64,000 nucleotides of DNA from Nitrososphaerota archaeon (GCA_029785685.1 JAFLZE010000005.1:1-64000), one strand, 5' to 3'. Counted from the first letter of the stretch, positions 23,724-32,477 are shown. Notes: a model not told the origin generated them from the letters alone. Numbers and translations: made by a program.

Positions 23724-23999
23724 GTGCGCCGCTACTGGGTCTACATCCTCAGATGCTCTGATGGGTCGCTCTACACCGGCTACACCGTCGACCTGCGGAA
23801 GCGCGTCGCTCTCCATAACGCGGGGAGGGCGTCCAAGTACACACGAGCCAGGGTCCCCGTCGCCCTCGCATATTCCGAGGCAGCGCCAACCTTGTCCGGG
23901 GCGCTGAGACGGGAGGCAGAGATAAAGAAGCTGAGCAGGAGCGCGAAGCTCCTTCTCTGCTCAGGGAAGGCCGCGAGAGCGGGACAGGGCATCAGCTAG
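23724..23999 (+). CDS. GIY-YIG nuclease-domain protein (YhbQ-like)
   Basis: A 91-residue single-domain GIY-YIG protein. YWVYILRCSDGSLYTGYTVDL carries both the VYI (GIY) and YTG (YIG) motifs, followed by RKRVALHNAGRASKYTRARVPV and EAEIKKLSRSAK, as in YhbQ/UPF0213. Related proteins are small endonucleases linked to DNA repair. GTG 23724 is about 29 nt behind a TATA-like TTCTAATC (23695-23702). Frame extension to 23625 is not supported. Confidence 0.82.
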   Translation: MRRYWVYILRCSDGSLYTGYTVDLRKRVALHNAGRASKYTRARVPVALAYSEAAPTLSGALRREAEIKKLSRSAKLLLCSGKAARAGQGIS

Positions 24000-24039
24000 G
24001 CTCTCCGGCGCAACAGATGAGTTGTCGCTGTGGCTGTTC

Positions 24040-24405
24040 TTACTTTCCGACGACTATTTCGATCGAGGAGATGTTCCTGGTCTCTGGCCCTTCGCCAACG
24101 ACCTCGGTGCTGATGCCGATGTCCTTGACCTTGAACTGGCCGTTCCCCAGCCGCTTCGTGACGATCTCTGCGACGTCTACAGCCCTGCTGATTGCCATGC
24201 CTCTGGCTTTCACCACCACTTCGCCGGCGGAAGCGAGCTGGATGAGCGCGCTCATGGCGTAGTTCATCACAGGCTTCTGGCCCACGAATATGTGGTTGGT
24301 TGGTGCAGACCTCTGGGCTGGCGCGCTCGGCGCCGCTGGTGCTGTGGCCCGTTCGGGTGCCTTGTGTCCCTCTGACGAGTTTGTGTCGGATCTCTTCTTT
24401 GGCAT
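24040..24405 (-). CDS. albA: Chromatin protein Alba
   Basis: Alba is an abundant archaeal DNA/RNA-binding protein. After a Lys/Ser/Pro/Ala-rich N-terminal tail of about 40 residues (unusually long), the Alba fold runs from NHIFVGQKPVMNYAMSALIQ through VKARGMAISRAVDVAEIVTKR to ISSIEIVVGK. The strong TATA box GTATATAAC at 24441-24449 places transcription near 24419, so ATG 24405 fits better than GTG 24426. The tail probably adds nucleic-acid contacts or modification sites. Confidence 0.9.
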   Translation of the reverse strand: MPKKRSDTNSSEGHKAPERATAPAAPSAPAQRSAPTNHIFVGQKPVMNYAMSALIQLASAGEVVVKARGMAISRAVDVAEIVTKRLGNGQFKVKDIGISTEVVGEGPETRNISSIEIVVGK

Positions 24406-24440
24406 TTGACTGACCTTGCTCGCCACGGCCCCCTAGTCGC

Positions 24441-24449
24441 GTATATAAC
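24441..24449 (-). promoter_or_regulatory. Strong TATA box for alba
   Basis: GTTATATAC on the minus strand is the best TATA match in the neighbourhood, fitting a highly expressed chromatin gene. It lies between alba and the dehydrogenase gene read on the same strand. Confidence 0.6.
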
Positions 24450-24467
24450 CACATGGGTGCCGCGGGG

Positions 24468-25382
24468 CTAATACTCGCTGGGGTCGACGAGGTTCCTGGC
24501 GGTCCCGGTCTCAAAGTACATCCGCACGTTGGCGGCCGCAGCCGCCTTCATGTCCGAGAGGTCCTCGCCGAGCGGCGCCCCGGACATGTGGAAAGTCCCG
24601 GCGAAGTTGGGCAGGTCCCAGGCGGCCGTGTCGAATGACTCCCTCGCTCCCTTGACCCAGAAGACGTCGGTGGCGAACCTGCTCTCTGGCCGCTCCTTCA
24701 GCCAGCGGACGAGCCCCTCTTCGCTGACGCTCTCCCCCCTGCCGACGTTGACGACTATCACAGAGTCCTTGGCGGCCATGAGCGTGTCGTAGGTCACGAT
24801 CCCCCTGGTGCTCTTCGTGAGCGGCAGCGCCATCACGATGGCGTCCGCCTCCTTCACCTTCTCCGCGAGAGAGGCGATGGGCGCCCTCTCGTCGAAAGCT
24901 TCGGGGTCCCTGAACGACCTGGACACGCCCACCGTCCTCATCCCGAGGGACCTCGCCAGCCTGGCGACCTCTGTCCCTATCGAGCCGGCTCCGACGACGA
25001 CAATGGTCTTGCCCCGCAGCTTGCGGGGGGTCGTCCTCGCGTTGCGGACGTGGACCCCCTTCGCGGTGCCGAGGAGGAGCCCCCAGGCGTGCTCGGCCAC
25101 CGCCTCGGTGAAAGCGCCCGCGTTGGAAAAGAGCTTCGCCCCTGGCGGGAGCGACGAGAAGTCGAAGGCGTCGACCCCTGCGGACATGGCCTGTATCATC
25201 TTCAGGCCTTTCATCTTTCCGAGAAGCCCAGGAGGTATGCGGTGGGGCCAGCAGATCAGAGCCTGGCAGCGGGCGAGGACGGCATCGTCGGCCCGGCCTT
25301 CTATGAGCTCGAACCCTTCAAGGGCCTCCTTGGCCTTCGGGGGCAGTGAATCAGTAGAGTAGACAGCGACCCGGGTGGACAT
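24468..25382 (-). CDS. D-2-hydroxyacid dehydrogenase (SerA/GhrA-like)
   Basis: This 304-residue NAD(P)-dependent enzyme has the two-domain 2-hydroxyacid dehydrogenase fold. The Rossmann loop is VVVGAGSIGTEVARLARSLG, the substrate Arg lies in VVNVGRGESVSEEGL, and the segment ADAIVMALPLTKSTRGIV is typical. The usual catalytic Glu-His pair is not clear: the C-terminal part reads FAGTFHMSGAP, where H aligns with the expected His. The substrate could be phosphoglycerate, glyoxylate or another oxo acid. Confidence 0.82.
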   Translation of the reverse strand: MSTRVAVYSTDSLPPKAKEALEGFELIEGRADDAVLARCQALICWPHRIPPGLLGKMKGLKMIQAMSAGVDAFDFSSLPPGAKLFSNAGAFTEAVAEHAWGLLLGTAKGVHVRNARTTPRKLRGKTIVVVGAGSIGTEVARLARSLGMRTVGVSRSFRDPEAFDERAPIASLAEKVKEADAIVMALPLTKSTRGIVTYDTLMAAKDSVIVVNVGRGESVSEEGLVRWLKERPESRFATDVFWVKGARESFDTAAWDLPNFAGTFHMSGAPLGEDLSDMKAAAAANVRMYFETGTARNLVDPSEY

Positions 25383-25393
25383 CGAGGCTCTGG

Positions 25394-25681
25394 CTAGCTC
25401 GCGAGCGCCTTGATAGGTATGTCCTGGGTGGTCCCGTTCGGCAGGGACCTCCTGATGGATATCGGGAGGGCGTCGGCTTCGAGCTCGAGCATCGCCGTCT
25501 GTATGGGTCCCCGATACACTCCTTCCAAAGAGACGAAGGCAGGGGCGCCCATCGCGAGCTGGAGCGACCTGGCTCCGACGATCCTCGCCCTTTCGAAGCG
25601 GGTGAGCTTCGGCGGGCCTATAGTGACTTCGAAGCTTACCGTTGGAGCTTTAGTCCTTTTCACAGTCTTTGCAGGGGGCAT
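25394..25681 (-). CDS. rpoK: RNA polymerase subunit K (Rpb6/omega)
   Basis: The 95-residue protein matches archaeal RpoK. KLTRFERARIVGARSLQLAMGA is the conserved helix that clamps the largest subunit, and ELEADALPISIRRSLPNG is the C-terminal signature. The core is extended at both ends compared with the roughly 60-residue minimal form. It is required for polymerase assembly. It lies 11 nt upstream of the dehydrogenase on the same strand. Confidence 0.9.
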   Translation of the reverse strand: MPPAKTVKRTKAPTVSFEVTIGPPKLTRFERARIVGARSLQLAMGAPAFVSLEGVYRGPIQTAMLELEADALPISIRRSLPNGTTQDIPIKALAS

Positions 25682-25793
25682 CTATGAGACCAGGAGTTGT
25701 TCTCGCCCTTTTGGGTCGGGACATAAGTCTTTTCCTGTCCGTCCCCGACGGCGGACCGAAGACAGATTTACCCCCTGCAGGAAAGCGGTCAGC

Positions 25794-26192
25794 ATGGCCG
25801 CCGAAGCGCCGTCAGCAGGGTCAGTGTCCAAGCTGGACTGCGTCGCCTCGGTGGGGGGGAAGGGCGAAGGGAAAATATCGCTCTACCGCCACCTGGCGCC
25901 GACCACGGTCAACGCCGTAGTGAGGGTCCTCCCGCTTTCGAGCAGGGTCACGCTCCAGCCCGCGATGGTGTCGCTCTTCACCCAGCTCAGGATCGGGGTC
26001 GAGAAGCCCCGGCTGAAGTTCGCAAGAGGAGACGTGGCCTTCCTCCCGTCGGGGGGGCTGATCTGCGTGTTCCTGGGCGAGGCCAGGAGCGACAGGCCTC
26101 TGAATCCTATAGGGAAAGTGGAGTCAGGTCTGGAGCTCTTCGACTCTTTGAAGTCCGGGGATACGGTTAGGCTGGACGCGCCGCTGCAGTAG
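25794..26192 (+). CDS. Cyclophilin-like-fold protein (DUF369/DUF3830 type)
   Basis: A 132-residue protein with a beta-barrel pattern like small cyclophilin-like proteins (KISLYRHLAPTTVNAVVRVLP, then FARGDVAFLPSGGLICVFLG and NPIGKVESGLELFDSLKSGD). It lacks the catalytic Arg and aromatic residues of true prolyl isomerases, so its activity is unknown. ATG 25794 is about 28 nt from the TATA-like AGATTTACC near 25764-25772; longer readings cross that promoter. It converges with rps25e with no gap. Confidence 0.7.
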   Translation: MAAEAPSAGSVSKLDCVASVGGKGEGKISLYRHLAPTTVNAVVRVLPLSSRVTLQPAMVSLFTQLRIGVEKPRLKFARGDVAFLPSGGLICVFLGEARSDRPLNPIGKVESGLELFDSLKSGDTVRLDAPLQ

Positions 26193-26531
26193 CTACGCTT
26201 TCGACCAGACGCCGTGGCCGCTGAACCCGCCAGCCCTCTTCAGAGAACCTTTTGCTTCGAGGTCTCTGATCACTCCGGTGGCAACCGAAGCGTTCACCCC
26301 GAGCGCCCTGGCCGCAGTATACACGGTGATCGCCTTCAGAGGGGCGAGGCTCTTCAGCAGGTCAGCGTCGCTCATCTTCGGCGGCAGGAACGAAAACTGT
26401 CTCTTCTGTTGCGGCGCAGACTTCTCCTTCGACTTCTTTCCCTTCGACTGCGCCGTGTCTCCCTGAGCCGTCTCTTCGGAGTCCTGCGACTTCTCCATCG
26501 ATGCCAGGGACTTCTTCTTCACTCCGCCCAT
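26193..26531 (-). CDS. rps25e: 30S ribosomal protein S25e
   Basis: The 112-residue protein has a Lys-rich N-terminus followed by the winged-helix core of S25e: LLKSLAPLKAITVYTAARALGVNASVATGVIRDLEAKGSL, whose parts match the family. S25e is absent from bacteria and from many euryarchaea, which helps place the organism in TACK. ATG 26531 gives the usual start; the TATA-like CTTAATTG at about 26562-26569 is some 33 nt upstream. Confidence 0.88.
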   Translation of the reverse strand: MGGVKKKSLASMEKSQDSEETAQGDTAQSKGKKSKEKSAPQQKRQFSFLPPKMSDADLLKSLAPLKAITVYTAARALGVNASVATGVIRDLEAKGSLKRAGGFSGHGVWSKA

Positions 26532-26661
26532 GTGTCTCGAAGGAAGACCCCTTTCAATCACAATTAAGCCTTTCCGGGCGACTCGGCCGGATACGCGGCC
26601 GCCTAGCAGATCGCCATGGAGAGATGCGGCTCACCAGGAGAACCGGTCCGCGTCGCCGCGC

Positions 26662-27226
26662 CGTCGCAGGTTCACCATTGTCTGCAAAGAAGCCCACACC
26701 ATTCAGGGGCGGGAAGAATTGCACCTGGGGGAAGCAGAAGACGTGCGTGAAGACCAAAGGGACGACCGTTAAGTTCAACGTTCCTCGCAACTGCAAGATG
26801 TTCAAGCCGAAGGGCAGGAAGTTCAACAAGACGATGACCATCCCCTTCTTACCTCTTCCGAAGGATTCTCGAAGGACGATGCTTCGGCAACAGTATTGCG
26901 CTGAACAGGGTGGACGCCTACCACACGTCCAGGTGGTGTGCCCGCTGCGATGCAGCCGGGAAGGGACATGACGGTGGGAACTATTCCCTGTTCAGATGCA
27001 GAGAGTGTGGCCAGGCGGTGAACTCGGACCGCAAGGCGAGTCTCGCGGCGGCCGTCAAGACCTTCCTCGAGCGGAACGATCCCAACCAGGACACGTTCCA
27101 GATTTGGGGGAGAAGAGTCCCGGCAAGCGGGCCTATACGTGGCGTCTCAGATGCACCTGGGTCTTTGGCTGTGCCGGCGCCGGCTCAGGGAAGGGGAAAA
27201 CCCACAGGCTCCAGCCGTGGGTAGCT
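26662..27226 (+). pseudogene. tnpB: Decayed IS200/IS605-type TnpB
   Basis: Two fragments of a TnpB-like RNA-guided nuclease are visible in different frames. The first (about 26680-26870) encodes a basic stretch with VKFNVPRNCKMF. The second (about 26871-27135) encodes NRVDAYHTSRWCARCDAAGK and LFRCRECGQAVNSDRKAS, the C-terminal CxxC...CxxC zinc ribbon and the last RuvC Asp (NSDRKAS). The N-terminal half and most RuvC motifs are missing, so the gene is dead. No TnpA is present. The element ends with a hairpin at 27201-27221. Confidence 0.75.
27201..27221 (+). repeat. Right-end hairpin of the TnpB element (omega-RNA-like end)
   Basis: CCCAC pairs with GTGGG, and after a bulged A, GGCT pairs with AGCC across a CC loop. 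A short GC hairpin followed by GTAGCTTACC is the usual right end of IS200/IS605 elements and the 3' end of their guide RNA. It lies just behind the zinc-ribbon fragment. Confidence 0.6.
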
Positions 27227-27268
27227 TACCGATACGAAGATTAGTCCATCTTCACGGGTGCACGGCTG

Positions 27269-29023
27269 ATGCTCTACTCCGCGGTGGCGAAATGCTACGC
27301 CGACCTCGAGGGGATGTCTGGGAGGAAAGAGATCACCGCGGTGCTCGCCGGCCTCCTGAAGGCCACTCCCGTGGCGGAGCTCCCCTCGCTGGTGTACATG
27401 ACGCAGGGGAAGCTCAGGCCCGACTACGAGGGGGTGGAGCTCGGCCTCGCGGAGAAGCTGGCTCTCAGGGCGCTGGCGGGCGCCTCGGGGGCCGAGCCTG
27501 CCAGGGTGTACTCGAGCTACGTCAAGCACGGCGACATCGGCGCGGCGGCCGAAGAGCTCCTGACTGACAGGAGCCAGGGGACGCTGTTCAGCGAAGCGCT
27601 CACCCTCAGGCGGGTCTACGAGACGCTGCTCAGGGTCGCGCGCCAGAGCGGCTCGGGGTCGGTGGAGGCAAAGCTCCGGGAACTGGCGTCGCTCCTCAAC
27701 GACGCCTCCCCCCTCGAGGCCAGGTATGTCATGAGGACCGTCGCCGGGGAGCTGAGGCTCGGCGTGGCGGACTACACCGTCCTCGACGCCGCGGCCACCG
27801 CTTTCCTGGGGGGGAAGGAAGCCAGGCCGAGGATAGAGCGAGCCTACAACGTCCACCCTGACCTCGGCTTCGTGGTCGCCGCCGTGGCGTCTAGAGGCAT
27901 CGCAGGGGTCGACGACGTGAAGGTGGAGGTAGGGGTGCCCATCAGGCCGATGCTGGCCGAGCGCCTGAGCTCTGCCCAGGCGATAATAGAGAAGATGGAA
28001 GGGAAGGTGGTAGCTGCGGAGTACAAGCTGGACGGGGAGAGGCTCCAGATACACCGCAGCGGGGACGACGTGAAGCTCTTCTCGAGGAGGCTCGAAGTGG
28101 TGACGTCCCACTACCCGGACGCCGCCGACCTGGTAAGGGCGCACGTGTCCGCCAGGAATGCGATACTCGAGGCGGAGGTGGTGGCCATCGACGAGGACAC
28201 GGGGGAGTACCTCCCTTTCCAGGAGCTGATGCACCGGAGGAGGAAGCACGGCATCCAGCAGGCGATTGCGGACTACCCGGTGGCGCTCAACTTCTTCGAC
28301 ATCCTCCTCGCCGGGTCCTCGGACCTGACAGGCAAGCCGTACTCCTTCAGAAGGAAGAAGCTCAGGCAGACGGTCGAGGAGACCAGCAGGACCAGGCCCG
28401 TCCCTGCCCTCTCCACCTCAGACCCGGGGGAGCTGGAGAAGTTCATGGAGGACGCCATCACCGACGGCTGCGAAGGCCTGGTGGTCAAGGATCCAGACTC
28501 GTCCTACAGGGCCGGCGCCAGGGAGTTCGCGTGGATCAAGCTGAAGCGCGAATACAGGAGCGAGCTGACAGACACCCTGGACCTGGTGGTCATCGGCGCC
28601 TTCCATGGGAGGGGTCGGAGGGCCGGTACCTTCGGGACCTTCCTCCTGGGGACCTACGACACGAAGAGAGGGGTCTACGCCAGCGTCGCCAAGGTGGGGA
28701 CAGGCTTCTCGGACGAGGACCTGGCGAAGTTCCCCCGCCTCCTGGAGCCCTATGAAAGCCACGTCAGGCCGCCCGGGGTCGAGTCGAAGATGGTCCCCGA
28801 CGTCTGGTTCAGGCCGCACCTGGTGATCGAGATAATCGCGGCGGAGTTGACCTTGTCCCCCATCCACACGGCCGCCATGGGGAGCGTGAGGCCCGAGGCT
28901 GGGATCTCGCTCCGGTTCCCCAAGTTCACCGGCAAGGTCAGGGACGACAAGCGCCCCGAGGACTCGACCTCGGTAGATGAGATAGTGGGCATGTATCGGC
29001 GCCAGGTCAAGCGGGTCGAGTGA
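27269..29023 (+). CDS. lig: ATP-dependent DNA ligase
   Basis: This 584-residue archaeal replicative ligase seals Okazaki fragments. Domain order is the N-terminal DNA-binding domain (1-230), the adenylation domain with catalytic K253 in EYKLDGER, motifs EAEVVAID and EGLVVKDPDSSY, AWIKLKREY, and an OB-fold from about residue 435. A C-terminal helix RRQVKRVE may bind PCNA weakly. ATG 27269 fits family length (about 585). It stands alone behind the TnpB relic. Confidence 0.95.
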   Translation: MLYSAVAKCYADLEGMSGRKEITAVLAGLLKATPVAELPSLVYMTQGKLRPDYEGVELGLAEKLALRALAGASGAEPARVYSSYVKHGDIGAAAEELLTDRSQGTLFSEALTLRRVYETLLRVARQSGSGSVEAKLRELASLLNDASPLEARYVMRTVAGELRLGVADYTVLDAAATAFLGGKEARPRIERAYNVHPDLGFVVAAVASRGIAGVDDVKVEVGVPIRPMLAERLSSAQAIIEKMEGKVVAAEYKLDGERLQIHRSGDDVKLFSRRLEVVTSHYPDAADLVRAHVSARNAILEAEVVAIDEDTGEYLPFQELMHRRRKHGIQQAIADYPVALNFFDILLAGSSDLTGKPYSFRRKKLRQTVEETSRTRPVPALSTSDPGELEKFMEDAITDGCEGLVVKDPDSSYRAGAREFAWIKLKREYRSELTDTLDLVVIGAFHGRGRRAGTFGTFLLGTYDTKRGVYASVAKVGTGFSDEDLAKFPRLLEPYESHVRPPGVESKMVPDVWFRPHLVIEIIAAELTLSPIHTAAMGSVRPEAGISLRFPKFTGKVRDDKRPEDSTSVDEIVGMYRRQVKRVE

Positions 29024-29062
29024 CCGCGCGCTCCGCAGGGGGGCGCGAATGTCGATGCGACC

Positions 29063-29350
29063 TCAAACGAACCTGGCCAGGCGCCCCAGGGCGACGGGGA
29101 TCAGCTCCTCGGTCCGCTCCTTGAGGGAGGCGCGGTCCTTGCCCTCGACCACGAGCTCCACGCCTCTGAGCGCCGGGCCCTGGTAGTAGATGTGGTCGTC
29201 GTCGGCGACGTCGGGGTACTGCTCATCGCCCTTGGCCGCGAAGGTGAACCCTGAGTAGGGTAGGAGGTAGGCGCCATCCCACAGCGGGACCGTCCCCCCT
29301 GGGAGGCGCCCGAGGTCCTTCTCGTCATACCCGATGACTTTGGTCAACAT
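29063..29350 (-). CDS. Hypothetical 95-residue protein
   Basis: An acidic soluble protein (PLWDGAYLLPYSGFTFAAKG, DVADDDHIYYQGPALRGVEL) without known motifs. Its ATG overlaps the stop of the 40-residue ORF upstream in a TGATG junction, so the two are translationally coupled. Regular alternation of hydrophobic and charged residues supports a real fold. Confidence 0.5.
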   Translation of the reverse strand: MLTKVIGYDEKDLGRLPGGTVPLWDGAYLLPYSGFTFAAKGDEQYPDVADDDHIYYQGPALRGVELVVEGKDRASLKERTEELIPVALGRLARFV

Positions 29351-29472
29351 CAGCCGTCCCAGTCGGGGGCGGAGTGCAGGCCGTACAGGTAGCTCTTGCC
29401 GCCGACGCGGACGTAGACGTTCTCTGCGACCAGCCCGCCCACGTGGAAGGCGCCGGTGGGCTTGCGGGCCAA
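29350..29472 (-). CDS. Leaderless 40-residue ORF coupled to the 95-aa gene
   Basis: TTG at 29472 lies about 28 nt behind the TATA-like GATTCTAAAAC (about 29495-29505, minus strand). The product, ARKPTGAFHVGGLVAENVYV and a second half ending in APDWDG, is 40 residues and of unknown family. A longer frame to 29571 would include the promoter and is rejected. Its TGA overlaps the ATG of the next gene. Confidence 0.45.
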   Translation of the reverse strand: MARKPTGAFHVGGLVAENVYVRVGGKSYLYGLHSAPDWDG

Positions 29473-29530
29473 CTCGCGCCGCCGTGGCGTGGCGCGTTTT
29501 AGAATCTTCGAGGTCAGGGCCGCGTGCCCC

Positions 29531-30175
29531 TCACCGCGGGGTCCCGAACGACCTGTCCCCGGCGTCCCCAAGCCCGGGGACGATGTACCCGTGCTCGTCC
29601 AGTCCAGGGTCGACGGCGCAGGTGTAGAACTCGGCCCGAGGGAACGCCTTCGCCACGTAGTTGATGCCGGTCATGGTGGCGATCACCGAGAAGAAGGCCA
29701 GCCTCTTCGGCTTCCCCTGCTTCCCCACCCTCCTGGCTACCTCCAGCAGGGTGTGCCCGGTCGCGAGCATCGGGTCCGCTATCACTACCACGTCGTCCTT
29801 CTTGATCTGGGGGATCTTGGCGTAGGTCACTTCGATGGGGAAGTCCGGGGCCCCGCCCCTCCAGGCGCTGATGACACCTGTCCTCGCCATCGGGAAGTTC
29901 TTGTACATTCCCTCGACGAATGGGATGGCCGCCCTGAGGACGAGGATTATCACTATCTTGTCGTTCCCCTTCACCTTCCCTCCCCTCGTCAGCCCGAGGG
30001 GCGTCTCCACCTCCGACTCCTCGGTCTCCAGCGTCCGAAGGAACTCGTAGGCCATCAGCCGCCCCAGCCTGTAGATCGCCTTCCTGAATGCGACCTGGCT
30101 GGTCCGCTTGTCGCGCGCGAGGGTGAGCTGCTCCAGCACCATCGGATGGCTGACCACCGTGACTCTCGGCTTCAC
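29531..30175 (-). CDS. upp: Uracil phosphoribosyltransferase
   Basis: UPRT converts uracil and PRPP to UMP. The protein shows VTVVSHPMVLEQLTLARDKR at the N-terminus, RAAIPFVEGMY, the PRPP loop VVIADPMLATGHTLLE and the uracil-binding C-terminus DEHGYIVPGLGDAGDRSFGT. GTG 30175 (214 residues) is placed 35 nt behind the TATA box at 30206-30214; ATG 30193 would be only 17 nt away and is less likely. It joins udp and tdk as a salvage gene. Confidence 0.9.
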   Translation of the reverse strand: MKPRVTVVSHPMVLEQLTLARDKRTSQVAFRKAIYRLGRLMAYEFLRTLETEESEVETPLGLTRGGKVKGNDKIVIILVLRAAIPFVEGMYKNFPMARTGVISAWRGGAPDFPIEVTYAKIPQIKKDDVVVIADPMLATGHTLLEVARRVGKQGKPKRLAFFSVIATMTGINYVAKAFPRAEFYTCAVDPGLDEHGYIVPGLGDAGDRSFGTPR

Positions 30176-30205
30176 CCTGACGACCGGGTGCATGCTCCCG
30201 ACAGA

Positions 30206-30214
30206 GTATTTATG
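30206..30214. promoter_or_regulatory. Bidirectional TATA box between upp and nfeD
   Basis: GTATTTATG on the plus strand (CATAAATAC on the minus) is the only TATA-like element in the 68-nt gap between the two divergent genes and appears to serve both. It argues against starts closer than about 22 nt on either side. Confidence 0.5.
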
Positions 30215-30243
30215 TGGGAGACGCGGTGCACGAAACAGTCCGC

Positions 30244-31560
30244 TTGAAGCTCTTCATGGCGCTGCTTGTGGCCGTAATCCTGGCGGCGTCCGCGGTCCAG
30301 ATGGCCCCCGCCCACGCGCAGACGTGCGCGACGAAGAGCGGCTACTACGTCGCCTCTCTCGACGGGAACATAGACCCCGGAGCGGCGGACTTCCTGGCCT
30401 CCACGGTGAGCAACGCCGAGTCAGCCTGCGCCGCCAACGTGGTGTTCGTCCTGCAAACCAACGGAGGGGACAGCGCGAGCATGGAGTCCATGGTGTCCTC
30501 GGTCCAGGGGTACCAACAGTGGGGCGGGAATTTCGTCACCCTGGTCGCCCCGCAGGGGGCCTATGTCTTCTCCGCCGGATCCTACATAGCGGAGTCGTCG
30601 AATCAGATTTACATGGAGCCGGGGACCACCATGGGGTCGGCCACCCCCATTGTCTCCGGCATCCCTATCGGCGAGGCGAACACCACCATGACCAAGGATA
30701 TCAACGCCTTCTCATCCTACATGACGACGCTCACACAGGCTCACGGCAGGAACGCGACGGCGACCGCCCTGATGGTCACGAAGGGGGTCTCGTACCCATA
30801 CGACAGGGCCCTGCGCGACCACGTTGTGAACGGCGTGGTCAACTCGACCACCGTGGCAGGCGCACTCGCAGACCTGGGGGTCCCCTCGTCCGCGCAGATC
30901 AACACTCCAGGGATAAGGTCGACGATGATCTCTGTCCTCAGCAACCCGAACGTGTCCAGCCTCCTCTTCCTCCTGGGCGTCTTCGCGGTCCTGGTGGACG
31001 TCTACCACCCCACGCTGGTGCTGTCTGCGGTGGGGGTCGCGGTGATAGCGGCGGCCCTGTTCGGACTCGGCGTCTTCGGCGCCTCCCCGCTGGCAGTGAT
31101 ACTGATGGTCGTCGGCGCGGCGTTCATCTTCTTGGAGGTGAAGATACAGCACGGCATCAGCGCCATCATCGGCGTGGTGGTCTTCATACTGGGGTTCGTC
31201 CTGATCTACCAGTTCCCCCCTGCCCCTGCTGGGAACCTCCCGGCCGCCAGCTTCTCCGGGATCCCGGAGACCACCTACGGGCTGCTCGTCGCCCTCGGAA
31301 CCGCGGTGGTGATCGGGAGCCTCTTTCTCAGATCGGTCCGCGACGCCCTGAAGAACAGGCCGAAGGTCAACGACCCCTCGGCCCTGATCGGCCGCGAGGG
31401 GACCATGGAGTCAGACCTCAAGGGAGGCGGGAAGGGGATAGCCAACATAGCATCCGAAGAGTGGTCGGTCACTTCTGGCGAGGACCTCGGGCGCGGGGAC
31501 CGGGTAAGAGTTAAAGCTGTTCAAGGGAACACACTGGCGGTAGAGCGAGCGAAGAGTTGA
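30244..31560 (+). CDS. nfeD: NfeD-type membrane serine protease (stomatin operon partner)
   Basis: The protein has a signal-like helix (LFMALLVAVILAASAV), a ClpP-like serine protease domain with FVLQTNGGDSASMESMVSSV and the nucleophile region YVFSAGSYIAESSNQIYM, several C-terminal helices, and an OB-like NfeD domain ending VRVKAVQGNTLAVERA. These proteases act at the membrane with stomatins and cleave their C-termini in Pyrococcus. TTG 30244 (438 residues) suits the promoter; GTG 30226 and 30214 are in frame but too near the TATA box. The stomatin gene overlaps its stop (TTGA). Confidence 0.85.
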   Translation: MKLFMALLVAVILAASAVQMAPAHAQTCATKSGYYVASLDGNIDPGAADFLASTVSNAESACAANVVFVLQTNGGDSASMESMVSSVQGYQQWGGNFVTLVAPQGAYVFSAGSYIAESSNQIYMEPGTTMGSATPIVSGIPIGEANTTMTKDINAFSSYMTTLTQAHGRNATATALMVTKGVSYPYDRALRDHVVNGVVNSTTVAGALADLGVPSSAQINTPGIRSTMISVLSNPNVSSLLFLLGVFAVLVDVYHPTLVLSAVGVAVIAAALFGLGVFGASPLAVILMVVGAAFIFLEVKIQHGISAIIGVVVFILGFVLIYQFPPAPAGNLPAASFSGIPETTYGLLVALGTAVVIGSLFLRSVRDALKNRPKVNDPSALIGREGTMESDLKGGGKGIANIASEEWSVTSGEDLGRGDRVRVKAVQGNTLAVERAKS

Positions 31561-32477
31561 GTCTACTGGGGTCGGCGTCACTAGCCATAAGCACGGGGGC
31601 CATAATCAACTATGCGATCTACCTCATCGTGGCGGTCATAGTCATCGCGCTCATAGGGGTGACTGTCAAGATAATCAAGGAGTACGAGCGCCTGGTCGTG
31701 TTCAGGCTCGGCAGGCTAGTCGGCGCGAGGGGGCCCGGGGTCATCTTCGTGTTCCCGTTCATCAACCGCGTCAGCAAGGTCGACCTCAGGGAGAGGTACC
31801 TCGAGGTCCCCCACCAGACGTGCATCACCAAGGACAACGCGCCCGTCGACATAGACTTCCTGATCTACAACAAGGTGACCGAGGCTACCCAGAGCATCGT
31901 CCAGGTGCAGAACTTCGAAGGCGCGTCAATAGGCATAGCCACCACCACCCTCAGGGCCGTCGTGGGGGACATCCCCCTGGACGAGCTCCTCGCAAAGAGG
32001 GAGCAGATCAACCAGGTACTCAGGACGAAGCTGGACGAAGTCACGGAGAGGTGGGGGATCAAGGTGACCAACGTGGAGATACGCGAGATCACCCCTCCGA
32101 AGGACGTGCAGGAGGCGATGGTGCGTCAGATGTCCGCAGAGAGGACCAGGAGGGCCACCGTCACCGAGGCGGACGGCAAGAGGGAGGCGTCGATACTCGT
32201 GGCCGAGGGGGAGAAGAAGTCCAACATACTGCGCGCGGAAGGGGACAAGCAGGCCCAGATACTCAGGGCAGAAGGATACGCGGGGGCGCTGAGCCAGATA
32301 TTCGGGGCTGCCAAGGGAATCGACTCGAAGACCATGGTCCTCCAGTACCTCGACACGTTGAAGGCCCTCGGGGCTTCCCCGTCGACGAAGTACATCTTCC
32401 CGATGGAGTTCACTGGGCTCCTGACCAACCTGCGAGACCAGGTCAAGCAGTCGCAGTCCGACGCGGCTGGCAAGTAA
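31557..32477 (+). CDS. Stomatin/SPFH (band 7) protein
   Basis: The 306-residue protein has an N-terminal membrane helix (about 18-42), an SPFH domain (EYERLVVFRLGRLVGARGPG) and a C-terminal coiled coil rich in Ala/Glu repeats (REASILVAEGEKKSNILRAE). It forms oligomeric membrane scaffolds and is the usual partner of NfeD. TTG 31557 overlaps the nfeD TGA by 3 nt, so the two are coupled. This is a slipin-like member of normal length. Confidence 0.9.
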   Translation: MSLLGSASLAISTGAIINYAIYLIVAVIVIALIGVTVKIIKEYERLVVFRLGRLVGARGPGVIFVFPFINRVSKVDLRERYLEVPHQTCITKDNAPVDIDFLIYNKVTEATQSIVQVQNFEGASIGIATTTLRAVVGDIPLDELLAKREQINQVLRTKLDEVTERWGIKVTNVEIREITPPKDVQEAMVRQMSAERTRRATVTEADGKREASILVAEGEKKSNILRAEGDKQAQILRAEGYAGALSQIFGAAKGIDSKTMVLQYLDTLKALGASPSTKYIFPMEFTGLLTNLRDQVKQSQSDAAGK

